Origin: an uncultured Ruminococcus sp.
GTDB taxonomy: Bacteria; Bacillota; Clostridia; Oscillospirales; Ruminococcaceae
Assembly (NCBI GenBank): GCA_910579835.1
Contig: CAJTWQ010000003.1
Span: 3,512-67,511 of the forward strand
DNA: 64,000 bases
Direction: 5' to 3'
The notes beneath the pieces were generated by a model. That model made no database searches and had not been told where the DNA came from. It saw only the letters and a list, made by a program, of their open reading frames with translations. This document shows, one piece after another, positions 54,838 through 63,118 of the stretch. Position numbers and translations under genes: made by a program. Within the stretch, counting starts at the first letter, position 1; every line of letters begins with the position of its first letter.

Positions 54838-55725
54838 TTGAATAAAATAACGGAAGCTCTCAGGGAAATAAAGCCCCTAAACATCATTATGCTTACTGCC
54901 GCCGGAATCATTAACGCTTTCGGAATAACCCTGTTCCTTATGCCCGTAAAGCTCTATGACAGCGGCATTTCCGGTACGTCCATGCTGCTGGCTCAGCGTA
55001 CTCCGGAATGGCTCTCCCTTTCATTCTTTCTTATAGTCCTCAACATACCGCTTTTTATTTATGGTATGAAAAAACAGGGCACAGCCTTTACCGTAAACGC
55101 AGTATACACGGTTATAGTATATTCCGCTGTATCATGGCTTATAACCGACGTTCTCCCTGTCGATGTAAGTTTTGCTTCTCCTCTTGCCGGAACCGATCTG
55201 CTCCTCTGCGCTCTGTTCGGCGGCGTTATTTCAGGAATGGGAAGCGGTCTGGCTATAAGGTACGGAGGCGCAATGGACGGCATAGAGGTAATGGCTGTTA
55301 TCTTTGCAAAAAAGCTTGGCCTTTCCGTTGGCTCATTTGTGATGATATACAATGTAATTCTGTATATCATCTGCGGATTTGCCATGAAAAGCTGGATCCT
55401 TCCCCTATATTCCATAGTGACCTATTACGCCGCCCTAAAAACTGTAGATTTTATAGTGGACGGACTCCAACGGTCAAAGGCCGCCATGATAATCACCTCA
55501 AAACCCGATAAGATAAGCGGCCGCCTTATGAAAGAATTCGGCTGCGGAGTTACTATTATAAAAGCAAAGGGCGGATTTTCAGATACTGACAGAAGCGTAC
55601 TGTATTTCGTCGTAAACCGCTTTCAGGTCATGAAAATGAAAGATATTGTCCAGAAAGCCGATCCTCTCGCCTATGTCACCCTTACAGAAGTAGCCGATAT
55701 TTTTTCAGTAAATCAGGAGCGATGA
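54838..55725 (+). CDS. YitT family membrane protein (DUF161/DUF2179)
   Basis: 295 residues from a TTG start at 54838 with AAAGGAG 7 bases upstream; the earlier in-frame ATG (54790) lies before the terminator hairpin and is unlikely. Five hydrophobic helices (AAGIINAFGITLFLMPVKLY, GSGLAIRYGGAMDGIEVMAV) and a cytoplasmic C-terminal domain (AMIITSKPDKISGRLMKEFG) define the family. Its transport or regulatory role is not established. The YkgJ-like gene overlaps its stop. Confidence 0.92.
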   Translation: MNKITEALREIKPLNIIMLTAAGIINAFGITLFLMPVKLYDSGISGTSMLLAQRTPEWLSLSFFLIVLNIPLFIYGMKKQGTAFTVNAVYTVIVYSAVSWLITDVLPVDVSFASPLAGTDLLLCALFGGVISGMGSGLAIRYGGAMDGIEVMAVIFAKKLGLSVGSFVMIYNVILYIICGFAMKSWILPLYSIVTYYAALKTVDFIVDGLQRSKAAMIITSKPDKISGRLMKEFGCGVTIIKAKGGFSDTDRSVLYFVVNRFQVMKMKDIVQKADPLAYVTLTEVADIFSVNQER

Positions 55726-55730
55726 TATTT

Positions 55731-56225
55731 ATGCTTAAAAAAATACTTAATCCCGAATGCTGCGCAAAATGCCGTGTCTGCTGTGTTTTTGACAGCTCCG
55801 ATATATGGGAAACCCCCGTTTTTTCACCTGAAACCGCTGAAATTATCCGCAGCGTCAGACCAGAAACGGAATTTGAAAGCCGAAAAGGCGGATTTATCAT
55901 TAAAACTGGTGAACTAAAAGACGGCGAACTCTTTACATGTCCGGCTCTCACGGAAAAAGGATGTATGCTTGGGGACAGCAAGCCATTTGACTGCCGTATC
56001 TGGCCGTTCCGCATAATGAATATTGACGGATTCCGCGGAATTTCAATTGCCTCGGCGTGCAGTGAAATGTACGGCCGGCCGCTGTCCCAGCTTACGGAAT
56101 TCCTGAAGGATGGACTAGCAGAAACCATATTCCGCTATGCAGACGAACATCCGGAAATCGTAAAGCCCTACGATGAGAGCTACCCCGTTCTGATAATTAG
56201 AACTGATTCTGAGAAAGGAAGATAA
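55731..56225 (+). CDS. YkgJ-like cysteine-rich metal-binding protein
   Basis: 164 residues. N-terminal ECCAKCRVCC and later CPALTEKGCML and KPFDCRIWPFRI form the Cys-rich CxxCxxCC...C...C pattern of YkgJ-type zinc/iron-chelating proteins, which may carry an Fe-S cluster. ATG 55722 overlaps the yitT stop but sits 2 bases from GGAG; 55731 is better spaced. Function unknown. Confidence 0.8.
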   Translation: MLKKILNPECCAKCRVCCVFDSSDIWETPVFSPETAEIIRSVRPETEFESRKGGFIIKTGELKDGELFTCPALTEKGCMLGDSKPFDCRIWPFRIMNIDGFRGISIASACSEMYGRPLSQLTEFLKDGLAETIFRYADEHPEIVKPYDESYPVLIIRTDSEKGR

Positions 56226-56227
56226 AA

Positions 56228-56884
56228 ATGGCGTTTTTAACAGAAGAAAGAGAGTTTATATGCAGCGTATGCGGCGAAAAATCTATGCATACTGTGATAA
56301 CCGAGACCGATCCGCCGGCGGGAATTCCCGATCTCGACCTGCGCCCGGGCGGAGATTCAAGAAAATACATGAAATATCAGGTAATGGAATGTCCCGGCTG
56401 CGGATACTGCAATTCTTCGCTGAATATTCCATTTTATCCGGAAAAGGAGTATCTCTGCTGCGAAGAATATAAAAACTGTACCGGCATTATTACAGCTGAT
56501 GCCGACGCATCACGGCTGATAAAAAAAGCCCTTGTCCTTGCCGGAAATCACAGCTACAAGGAGTCCGTAAAAAGCTGGCTTTCCGCCGCATGGCTCCTTG
56601 ACGACGCCAGCGACAGCCGGAACGCCGCAAACTGCCGCCGCCGTGCCGTAAAGCTTATGGACGGGCATCCGGCGGCCTTTAAAGGCGATGACAATTTTAA
56701 AATACTTATGGCTGATCTGCTGCGCCGTTCAGGAGATTTTGAACGTGTTATCCGTGAATACGAGGGCAAAGCGTTCAGATCGCAGCTTATGACGGCTATC
56801 GCATTTTTTGAGGTTCAGCTTGCCGCCCAGGGAGACTCCGACGCTCACCGGGCAGACGAGGTTCCGGGTGTATCGGCAAAGTAA
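56228..56884 (+). CDS. DUF2225-like zinc-knuckle protein
   Basis: 218 residues. Two CxxC pairs (FICSVCGEK, ECPGCGYCNSS) make a probable zinc ribbon at residues 12-60; the rest is helical with TPR-like character (SYKESVKSWLSAAWLLDDAS, RRSGDFERVIREYEG). This matches DUF2225. 2 bases after the previous stop, with gaaaggaag as ribosome site; the next gene overlaps by one base. Confidence 0.82.
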   Translation: MAFLTEEREFICSVCGEKSMHTVITETDPPAGIPDLDLRPGGDSRKYMKYQVMECPGCGYCNSSLNIPFYPEKEYLCCEEYKNCTGIITADADASRLIKKALVLAGNHSYKESVKSWLSAAWLLDDASDSRNAANCRRRAVKLMDGHPAAFKGDDNFKILMADLLRRSGDFERVIREYEGKAFRSQLMTAIAFFEVQLAAQGDSDAHRADEVPGVSAK

Positions 56885-57216
56885 TGTATTATGTATATAT
56901 TCTGAAATGTGCCGATAATACGCTGTATACAGGGATCACCGCCGATATAGGCAGACGCATGGCCGAACATTTTTGCAGAACGAAAAAATGTGCCAGATAC
57001 ACACGAAGTCATAAGGCGGAAAAGCTCGAAGCGCTCTGGAGCGCCGAAAACCGTAGTCTTGCCTCACGTCTTGAATGCAGGATAAAAAAGCTTACAAGAA
57101 CTCAGAAGCTCCGGCTTATTTCAGAAGAGATCTGTCTCTCCTCCGTTATAGGTATGGATGACGCAAATTATGAAAGACTAGATCTGAACAATGCAGAGCC
57201 GCCCCATGAAGAATAA
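56884..57216 (+). CDS. GIY-YIG domain protein (YhbQ/UPF0213 type)
   Basis: 110 residues. YYVYILKCADNTLYTGIT carries the GIY-YIG pair as YVY...YTG, with Arg in ADIGRRMAEH and Glu in ASRLECRIK. Members are small nuclease-like proteins of uncertain role. A 20-residue C-terminal tail goes beyond the usual domain. Ends a four-gene run with yitT, followed by a terminator. Confidence 0.92.
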   Translation: MYYVYILKCADNTLYTGITADIGRRMAEHFCRTKKCARYTRSHKAEKLEALWSAENRSLASRLECRIKKLTRTQKLRLISEEICLSSVIGMDDANYERLDLNNAEPPHEE

Positions 57217-57249
57217 ATATCCCCCTCACTGAAGGGGGATATTGTTTTT
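57217..57249 (+). terminator. terminator after the GIY-YIG gene
   Basis: 10-bp stem atatccccct / agggggatat, loop cactga, followed by tgttttt. Confidence 0.88.
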
Positions 57250-57339
57250 CTGCATAAAAAAATGCGTTTTTACATGATTATTTCAATTTCAACAAAAACA
57301 ATATTTAACCAAAAAAATACAGCAATATAATCCTAATTT

Positions 57340-57530
57340 TTATCCACACTATGTGAAGAAGTTTTCAACAGGATGTTGAATGAGATGTGGATGATAAGTA
57401 AAAAATGTTGATAACTATGTGGAAATTGTGGAAATCAACGTGGAATCCAGTTTTTTACAGCATGGAAAAGTTGAAAACCATGTGGATAATCGGGGAAAAT
57501 GTGTAAACAATAAAAACATGCTGTGGAAAA
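57340..57530. other. cluster of DnaA-box-like sites
   Basis: Two perfect TTATCCACA boxes (57340-57348 on plus, 57481-57489 on minus) and several one- or two-mismatch sites: 57362, 57374, 57386, 57406, 57418, 57427, 57500, 57522. The surroundings (57250-57560) are AT-rich and contain no gene. No dnaA, dnaN, rpmH or rnpA gene is near, and flanking genes do not switch strand here, so this may be a DnaA-titrating or DnaA-regulated site rather than the main origin. Confidence 0.72.
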
Positions 57531-57567
57531 ACAATTCACGGTAAATTAAAGCAGAGGATTTGATTGT

Positions 57568-57888
57568 ATGAAAAAGCTTTTAGCAATATGTTCCATATTT
57601 CTAACGGTTTGTGCAACTTTCACAGGCTGTGGATCGGAAAATAATTCTGACGCAGATAATCGTGACAGTTCAGCAGTGACCGACGACAGAAAAGATGTGG
57701 ACAGAGATGAAAAATCAATGGGCGATCATGTTGACGATGCAGTTAAAGGCGCAGGAAAAGCCGGAGATGACATTATCGAGGGCGCAACAAATGCAATCGG
57801 GGATGTGATCGACGGCTTAGACGGCGACGACAATCACGACAGCGATAAAAAATCAGATAAAACCACAACTGAAAAGAACAAAAGATAA
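57568..57888 (+). CDS. small hypothetical lipoprotein
   Basis: 106 residues. Signal peptide with lipobox FTGC (Cys21), then a strongly acidic Asp/Ser/Lys-rich region with a glycine-spaced amphipathic repeat (VDDAVKGAGKAGDDIIEGAT, NAIGDVIDGLDG). No domain recognised. Ribosome site gagg 11 bases upstream. The DnaA-box cluster lies directly upstream and may overlap its promoter. Confidence 0.78.
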   Translation: MKKLLAICSIFLTVCATFTGCGSENNSDADNRDSSAVTDDRKDVDRDEKSMGDHVDDAVKGAGKAGDDIIEGATNAIGDVIDGLDGDDNHDSDKKSDKTTTEKNKR

Positions 57889-57890
57889 GA

Positions 57891-57926
57891 AAAAACGGCT
57901 GCCGAATTTAACCGACAGCCGTTTTT
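57891..57926. terminator. bidirectional terminator after the small lipoprotein
   Basis: aaaaacggctg ... cagccgttttt, 11-bp stem with A/T tails on both sides. Confidence 0.85.
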
Positions 57927-57950
57927 CGCAAAATACTGAAATTTGTAAAA

Positions 57951-57978
57951 ACAAAAACCGCAGCATTACTGCCGCGGT
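57951..57978 (-). terminator. terminator after msmK-type gene
   Basis: Stem accgcagc / gccgcggt (57957-57964 with 57971-57978, one mismatch); on the minus strand it is followed by tttttgttttt. Confidence 0.75.
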
Positions 57979-58033
57979 CTCTGCGCATATCCATGGGAAA
58001 TGCAAAAGAAAAGATAAATATAAAAAGATGTCG

Positions 58034-59173
58034 TCAGTTAACGATAGCTTTTTCAGTTTCCTTGTCAAAGATATGAATTCTATTAGGATCAATAGCAACC
58101 TTAATATCATCACCGGATTTAGCCGTAGACTTGGGGCTTACTCTTGCTGTAAGCGGAATGCCCTCGCAGAGGAGATAGAGATAAGTCTCAGCACCCATCA
58201 TTTCAGTAATTTCAACGTTACAGTCAATAACGCCTGTTGAAGCGTTTGCAAGATAAATATCTTCATCGTGAATGCTTTCAGGACGAACTCCAAGAATAAT
58301 TTCCTTGCCTACATAGTTGCCCAGCTCAGGAGTAACCTTAGACTCGGGAACAATAATCTGATACTTTATGCCTTTCTGACCTCTTGAATCCTCCGAGCCA
58401 AATTCAACAATAAACTGACCGTACTCTTCTTTAAGAACAGCATCAATAAAATTCATCTGAGGAGAGCCAAGGAATCCTGCAACAAACTTGTTGATAGGTC
58501 TTTCGTAAAGGTTCTGGGGAGTATCTACCTGCTGAACGAAACCGTCTTTCATACAAACGATTCTGTCACCCATTGTCATAGCCTCGGTCTGGTCATGTGT
58601 TACATAGATGAACGTAGTACCGAGCTTTTTGTGAATCTTTGAAATCTCGGTTCTCATCTGAGCACGGAGCTTGGCGTCAAGGTTTGAGAGCGGCTCGTCA
58701 AGGAGGAATACCTTAGGAGAACGAACGATGCAACGGCCGAGAGCAACTCTCTGACGCTGACCGCCGGACATAGCCTTAGGCTTTCTGTCCAGGAGGTGTG
58801 AAAGGTCAAGGATCTTAGCAGCTTCATTTACCTTTCTCTCGATCTCGTCCTTGGGAACCTTGCGGAGCTTGAGTCCGAAAGCCATATTATCAAAAACAGT
58901 CATGTGGGGATACAGAGCGTAGTTCTGGAAAACCATTGCAATATCTCTGTCCTTGGGGGCAATATCATTTACAAGGCGGTCGCCGATATAAAGTTCACCC
59001 TCTGAAATTTCTTCAAGTCCGGCAATCATACGGAGAGTAGTTGACTTACCGCAGCCGGAAGGTCCTACGAGAACGATAAATTCCTTATCTCTTATCTCTA
59101 AATTAACATCTGTAACAGCAACAACGCCGCCCGGATATTTCTTATAAATGCCTTTAAGTGTTAAGCCTGCCAT
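58034..59173 (-). CDS. MsmK/UgpC-type sugar ABC transporter ATPase
   Basis: 379 residues. Walker A GPSGCGKSTT, Q-loop VFQNYALYPHM, signature MSGGQRQRVALGR, Walker B VFLLDEPLSNLDAKLR, H-loop VTHDQ, then a C-terminal TOBE-like regulatory domain (LGVRPESIHDEDI). It energises carbohydrate importers of the CUT1 type. No permease or binding protein is adjacent, so it is probably a shared ATPase for several transporters, as shown for MsmK in streptococci. It has its own promoter and terminator. Confidence 0.95.
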   Translation of the reverse strand: MAGLTLKGIYKKYPGGVVAVTDVNLEIRDKEFIVLVGPSGCGKSTTLRMIAGLEEISEGELYIGDRLVNDIAPKDRDIAMVFQNYALYPHMTVFDNMAFGLKLRKVPKDEIERKVNEAAKILDLSHLLDRKPKAMSGGQRQRVALGRCIVRSPKVFLLDEPLSNLDAKLRAQMRTEISKIHKKLGTTFIYVTHDQTEAMTMGDRIVCMKDGFVQQVDTPQNLYERPINKFVAGFLGSPQMNFIDAVLKEEYGQFIVEFGSEDSRGQKGIKYQIIVPESKVTPELGNYVGKEIILGVRPESIHDEDIYLANASTGVIDCNVEITEMMGAETYLYLLCEGIPLTARVSPKSTAKSGDDIKVAIDPNRIHIFDKETEKAIVN

Positions 59174-59231
59174 TTAATCCAGTCCTCCAGTTCAAAATTT
59201 CTTACCGATATACACTATCAGCTATAATAAT

Positions 59232-59260
59232 ATAATACCAAACTTTAAGGAATTTTTCAA
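59232..59260 (-). promoter_or_regulatory. promoter of the msmK-type gene
   Basis: Minus strand: TTGAAA (59260-59255), 17 bases, TATTAT (59237-59232). Confidence 0.72.
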
Positions 59261-59284
59261 GATGTTAAATGACCAAAGTTACAA

Positions 59285-60064
59285 TTATTTGTTTATTAAA
59301 ATTGCCGAAAAAAAGGGACTTAAACTTTGGCAAAAGAGGTCAAAATCGGGACGGATAAACAAGTTTTCAACATCTTTGTGCAATAATTCCATACACTGCC
59401 CGAATCCCAGTGTTTCGGGAAGAATCAAACCTCCGAGCGAAATTCTCATAAGAATGTCAACATGATTTCCAACTGCGGCAAACATTCTTTTAACTTGATG
59501 ATATTTCCCTTCCAAAAGTTCAACAAACGCCAGTTTATCGCTATTTTCCGCCTTTCTCACCTTTGCCGGCAGGCATGTTTCGCCACCGGTCAATTTTAAT
59601 TCGTTTTTGAATATATCAATATATTTACTTTGAAATGGTCTGTCAAGTTTCACAATATAGATTTTAGGAATATGGTTCTTCGGAGAGAGGATACGGTGTG
59701 CAAGCTCACCGTCGTCAGTGATGAGAAGAGCTCCCAGCGAATCCTTGTCAAGACGCCCGGCCGGAAAAAGCCCCTTTGTACGCAGCTCCGGCGGTATAAG
59801 CTCCAGAACGGATTTACCGTCGTTATCGCTTGTGGAGCAAACATATCCCTCCGGCTTATTGACGAGAAAGTATCTGAACCGCTGTGAACTTATTTCCTTT
59901 CCGCATACGGATACCCTGTCTTTATCGGAATCAATTTTTATATCGTTTTTCCTGACAGCGCAGCCGTTCAGCGTTATATTTCCCTTTGAAGCAAGCTGTT
60001 TTATCTGACTCCGGGAATATTCCGTACGCTCGGAAATGAATTTATCAAGTCGGATAAGCGTCAT
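59285..60064 (-). CDS. RsuA/RluB-family pseudouridine synthase
   Basis: 259 residues. N-terminal S4 domain (IRLDKFISERTEYSRSQIKQ), then the catalytic Asp in PAGRLDKDSLGALLITDDGE, and GKYHQVKRMFAAVGNHV. The length and RLDKDS motif fit RsuA-like enzymes acting on small-subunit rRNA, though RluE/RluF cannot be excluded. The ATG at 60064 has ggagag; the frame extends 19 codons upstream without support. Confidence 0.92.
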   Translation of the reverse strand: MTLIRLDKFISERTEYSRSQIKQLASKGNITLNGCAVRKNDIKIDSDKDRVSVCGKEISSQRFRYFLVNKPEGYVCSTSDNDGKSVLELIPPELRTKGLFPAGRLDKDSLGALLITDDGELAHRILSPKNHIPKIYIVKLDRPFQSKYIDIFKNELKLTGGETCLPAKVRKAENSDKLAFVELLEGKYHQVKRMFAAVGNHVDILMRISLGGLILPETLGFGQCMELLHKDVENLFIRPDFDLFCQSLSPFFSAILINK

Positions 60065-60121
60065 AATTTTTTCTCTCCTGTCATAATTTATACTGAACAC
60101 AAAAGATTGCGAGGTCAACAT

Positions 60122-60550
60122 ATGAAAAAACGTACATTTATACTTATTTCTGCGGCAGTTGTAATGGGAGCGGCGATCATTCTTGTTCCAAACAGGGACG
60201 ATGAAAAGGAATCTTCCCGAAGCGGCAGAGTGCCGGCGTCAACCGTAAGCGAGCGAATAGACTATTTTGCATCTCACGGATGGGAAGTAGAGGAAATCGC
60301 CGGAAAAGATATTACTATTCCAACAGATTTTTCTCAGGCCTATGAGGAATACGCACTGATCCAGGACAGACAGGGAATGCCTCTCCGTGAGTATGCCGGC
60401 AGAAACGGTCAGCTCTATGTTTATGAAGTAAAAAATTACAGCCCTGAAAGCAGAAAAATGCTGGCAGAGCTGCTTGTGTGCGACAATACCGCCGTTGCCT
60501 CAATGGTTTACAGCGACGACGGCGGAAGCATTCGCCTGTCCGTCTCATAA
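60122..60550 (+). CDS. DUF4830 domain protein, membrane-anchored
   Basis: 142 residues. One N-terminal helix (TFILISAAVVMGAAIILV) and an extracytoplasmic domain with ERIDYFASHGWEVEE, ITIPTDFSQAYEEYALIQ and GMPLREYAG, the DUF4830 layout. Function unknown. The ATG at 60122 has gcgagg; a second ATG 15 bases upstream is in frame but less likely. Confidence 0.82.
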   Translation: MKKRTFILISAAVVMGAAIILVPNRDDEKESSRSGRVPASTVSERIDYFASHGWEVEEIAGKDITIPTDFSQAYEEYALIQDRQGMPLREYAGRNGQLYVYEVKNYSPESRKMLAELLVCDNTAVASMVYSDDGGSIRLSVS

Positions 60551-60569
60551 CCGGCGTTAGTCTGGCATA

Positions 60570-60941
60570 TTAAAATACGTTGAGAAGATTACCTATAAAA
60601 GGTATTCTTACAGCCATTCCTTCGTATGCTCCGTAGCCGAGAGCAACTAAAACTGCGATAAAGCAAAGACCGGCAATAACGCTGATAATGGCTCCAATTA
60701 CAGGAATAATAGCCAGAATTCCCAAAACTACTCCCAAAGCAACTTCAAAAATAAACCATGTGAGTATCTGATTTGCATGGAAGCGGCAGTAGGATGAATT
60801 TGAATCAACGACTATCGGCAGAAAGAAAAGTATTGGCAGAACGTAGCATATGATTACAAGAATATTGTTTCTCCGTACGTCCTCCGGTTCAAATGTGCCC
60901 TGCGCACTCTTGTCGTTAAAGTTTTCAAGAATTTCTTTCAT
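60570..60941 (-). CDS. DUF4870-like membrane protein
   Basis: 123 residues. After a polar N-terminus (30 residues) come three hydrophobic segments (ILVIICYVLPILFFLPIVV, WFIFEVALGVVLGILAIIP, AIISVIAGLCFIAVLVALG) with YCRFHANQILTWFI between, typical of DUF4870. Function unknown. Starts 16 bases after nrdR. Confidence 0.82.
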   Translation of the reverse strand: MKEILENFNDKSAQGTFEPEDVRRNNILVIICYVLPILFFLPIVVDSNSSYCRFHANQILTWFIFEVALGVVLGILAIIPVIGAIISVIAGLCFIAVLVALGYGAYEGMAVRIPFIGNLLNVF

Positions 60942-60957
60942 TTTTTGTTTCCTCCGT

Positions 60958-61485
60958 TTAATTTTTATTTTCTTTCTCCTGCGGACAACCGCAGATAGAA
61001 CAGCGGGTTAAAAGGCAAGAGTGTGAACCGGATCCTGCGTCGCGCTGATCGAATTCGCTAATAACAGCCACAAAGCTTTCTATATCCGTAAAATCCTTGT
61101 ATACAGAAGCAAATCTTATATATGAAATAGGATCCGTATCTCTGAGCTTACCCAGAACCATATCACCTATTTCACTGGATTTTACAGTATTCCGCATTTC
61201 ATTTGCACATTGACTTTCCACATAATCGGCAATTTCTTCCACCTGATCTATGGTTACGGGACGCTTTTTTATAGCATTGAAAATGCCCTTTATAAGCTTG
61301 GAGCGATCAAAAGTCTCAAAGCCTCCGGCACGCTTTTCAACCATAAGCAGAGGAACTTCCACTACCTCGTAGGTAGTGAATCGTCCACGGCATTTAATGC
61401 ATTCTCTCCTCCGTCTTATACGATCGTCCAGATGGCGTGAATCGGTGACTTTTGAATCGTCAAAGCCGCATAACGGACATTTCAT
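60958..61485 (-). CDS. nrdR: transcriptional repressor NrdR
   Basis: 175 residues. Zinc ribbon MKCPLCGFDDSKVTDSR with RRRRECIKCRGRFTTYE, then the ATP-cone (LMVEKRAGGFETFDRSKLIKG). NrdR represses ribonucleotide reductase genes according to ATP/dATP. The usual length is about 150; here the last 25 residues add HSCLLTRCSICGCPQE, a second Cys group. It overlaps the isomerase-like gene by 4 bases. Confidence 0.95.
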   Translation of the reverse strand: MKCPLCGFDDSKVTDSRHLDDRIRRRRECIKCRGRFTTYEVVEVPLLMVEKRAGGFETFDRSKLIKGIFNAIKKRPVTIDQVEEIADYVESQCANEMRNTVKSSEIGDMVLGKLRDTDPISYIRFASVYKDFTDIESFVAVISEFDQRDAGSGSHSCLLTRCSICGCPQEKENKN

Positions 61486-62267
61486 GGCTGTTTCCTCTCA
61501 ATCATTTTATTAAGTTTATTATAGCTTGAAATAAGCTCGCTTATTCCGACGAAATTTTTTCTGTAAAGCTCCAGAATGACGGAACAGTTCGGATTAAGTT
61601 CATAGAGTCTGTCAAAAAAGAGCCTGAAATCAAATCTGCCCCGTCCTATCGGCAGACAGTCTCCAAGTTCGCCGGAATCGCTTATATGTACATGCTTTAC
61701 GGCTTTTCCGGCGGCGTCCAGGAATTTAAAAGGATTTTCTCCTGACCTCACCGCCTGCTTTGTATCGAGGACAAATGAGAATTCATTACCGAGCATAGAG
61801 GCAATATCCTTTATATAAGCGGAAGAACCGCTCTGACAGCGCGATACGTTCTCAACAGCCACAGTAATACCGAATTCTCTGCCAAGCCTGTAAAGTCTGC
61901 TGTAGCGTTCGCAAAAGAAATCTTTTGATTTAACCGATTTGCCGCTGTGAAATACAAAATATTCAGCGCCCACTATATTCATAAATCGAAAGTAATGTTT
62001 ATAGTATTCAAGGGAGTCGGCAAGTCTGCGCTCATAGTCGGAAAAGAACATAAGCTGTTCCATTTCGCAAGTAAAAGGATGAAGGGAAACGCATTTTGCA
62101 TCGAAACGTTTCAGCATGGCAGATACGCCGTGGGCAAAGCTTTTTTTCAGCTCCGAATGGGTATTGATAAATATCTCCACACAAGAGGCGCCGCTGACCA
62201 GAAGATCATAAAGACTTTCTTCAAGGGGCTTAGGAAAAAGACAAGCTGTAGAAATACCGGCAATCAA
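61482..62267 (-). CDS. sugar phosphate isomerase/epimerase-like TIM barrel protein
   Basis: 261 residues of the xylose-isomerase-like TIM-barrel superfamily (AP endonuclease family 2 fold). Metal-ligand regions are FVFHSGK, VAVENVSRCQSG, FVLDTKQAVRSG and HVHISDSGELGDCLPIGRG, ending with ILELYRKNF. The substrate is not predictable. Translationally coupled to nrdR. The upstream space carries a dispersed repeat. Confidence 0.88.
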   Translation of the reverse strand: MIAGISTACLFPKPLEESLYDLLVSGASCVEIFINTHSELKKSFAHGVSAMLKRFDAKCVSLHPFTCEMEQLMFFSDYERRLADSLEYYKHYFRFMNIVGAEYFVFHSGKSVKSKDFFCERYSRLYRLGREFGITVAVENVSRCQSGSSAYIKDIASMLGNEFSFVLDTKQAVRSGENPFKFLDAAGKAVKHVHISDSGELGDCLPIGRGRFDFRLFFDRLYELNPNCSVILELYRKNFVGISELISSYNKLNKMIERKQP

Positions 62268-62289
62268 AATTTATCCCCCTTGCTTCAAA

Positions 62290-62385
62290 TAATTAATTTA
62301 AAGCGCCTTGCACATTCGCTCACTTCGTTCGCTGCGTGCATATCGGCAAATAGTAAACGCGAAATAAATTTGTCGTTTACTATAA
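62290..62385. repeat. dispersed repeat, copy 2 (relative at 6146)
   Basis: Inverted relative of 6146-6230 with gcgccttgcacattcgct, cacttcgttcgctgcgtgca and caaatagtaaacg. It contains the internal palindrome gcgaacgaagtgagcg that the first copy lacks. Its plus strand encodes LAHSLTSFAACISANSKRE. Lies upstream of the isomerase-like gene. 62386-62501 shows only a short cagcggatttt stretch with its complement, a possible mscL terminator. Confidence 0.7.
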
Positions 62386-62501
62386 ATGGTTATAAAAGTA
62401 TTATATCATATCTTTTTGTAAAGTCAAGAGAAAATGGAAAAATTTCACATGAGGGCATATTCTAAAATCCGCTGTACCTAAAAATACAGCGGATTTTTTG
62501 T

Positions 62502-62900
62502 TTATTTATTTTCTTTAAGAAGATCTCTGATCTCAGTGAGAAGCAATTCTTCCTTTGTAGGCTCCGGAGGAGCGGCAGCAGCTTCTTCTTCTTTCTTTCT
62601 GCCCAGTGAGAGAAGCTTGTTTACGCCTTTCATCATAAGGAAAATACAGAACGCCATGATAAGGAAATTAATTATAGCCGTAATGAAATGTCCCCAGTTC
62701 AGATACTGTCCTGTACTGCCGATCTGAATTCTTCCGCCTACCTCGGCGCCGCCTATGCAGGCAATAAGGGGATTAATAAAGTCTTCAGTAAATGATGTAA
62801 CTATGTCTCCGAATGCCGCGCCTATAATAACGCCGATTGCCAGATCCATTACGTTGCCTTTAAGCGCAAATGCTTTGAATTCTTCAAAGAACTTCTTCAT
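62502..62900 (-). CDS. mscL: large-conductance mechanosensitive channel
   Basis: 132 residues. N-terminal amphipathic helix FFEEFKAFALKGNVMDLAIG, pore helix VIIGAAFGDIVTSFTEDFINP, a second helix (INFLIMAFCIFLMMKGVNKL) and a C-terminal bundle with PPEPTKEELLLTEIRDLL. It opens on membrane tension to release solutes under osmotic shock. Single-gene unit. Confidence 0.97.
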   Translation of the reverse strand: MKKFFEEFKAFALKGNVMDLAIGVIIGAAFGDIVTSFTEDFINPLIACIGGAEVGGRIQIGSTGQYLNWGHFITAIINFLIMAFCIFLMMKGVNKLLSLGRKKEEEAAAAPPEPTKEELLLTEIRDLLKENK

Positions 62901-62968
62901 TGTCTTTTTTCTCCTTTATTTTTTAATTCTGATATTATTCGGATTTAAGAAAGCGCTGATTAGATCCG

Positions 62969-63078
62969 GTGCGCAGATCGCGCAGTCAGATTTTTGTCAG
63001 ATCGTATAGAAATTTTTTGACAGACTGCCGCCTGTCAAGGAACTCCTGTGCAAAATTACAGAAAATACGCAAGCAAGG
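62969..63078. repeat. degenerate relative of the 11694-type element, interior only
   Basis: gcgcagtcagatt, gtatagaaatt, gacagactgccgcctgtc and cagaaaatacgcaagcaa match, with many changes, the reverse complement of the interior of 11694-11882. The end arms are not recognisable. It lies in the 218-base gap before mscL. Confidence 0.55.
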
Positions 63079-63118
63079 TGCGTACCGAACCGTCAGATAT
63101 GATTTATTCTGTGCTTCC

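Noticed and set aside
57250..57567. Chromosomal replication origin
   Set aside because: DnaA boxes are dense, but no dnaA/dnaN/rpmH genes are adjacent and genes on the right are mostly on the minus strand, so there is no outward strand switch. Kept only as a DnaA-box cluster.
61947..62465. 172-codon plus-strand frame
   Set aside because: Mostly antisense to the TIM-barrel gene, then runs into the repeat; no ribosome site or domain.
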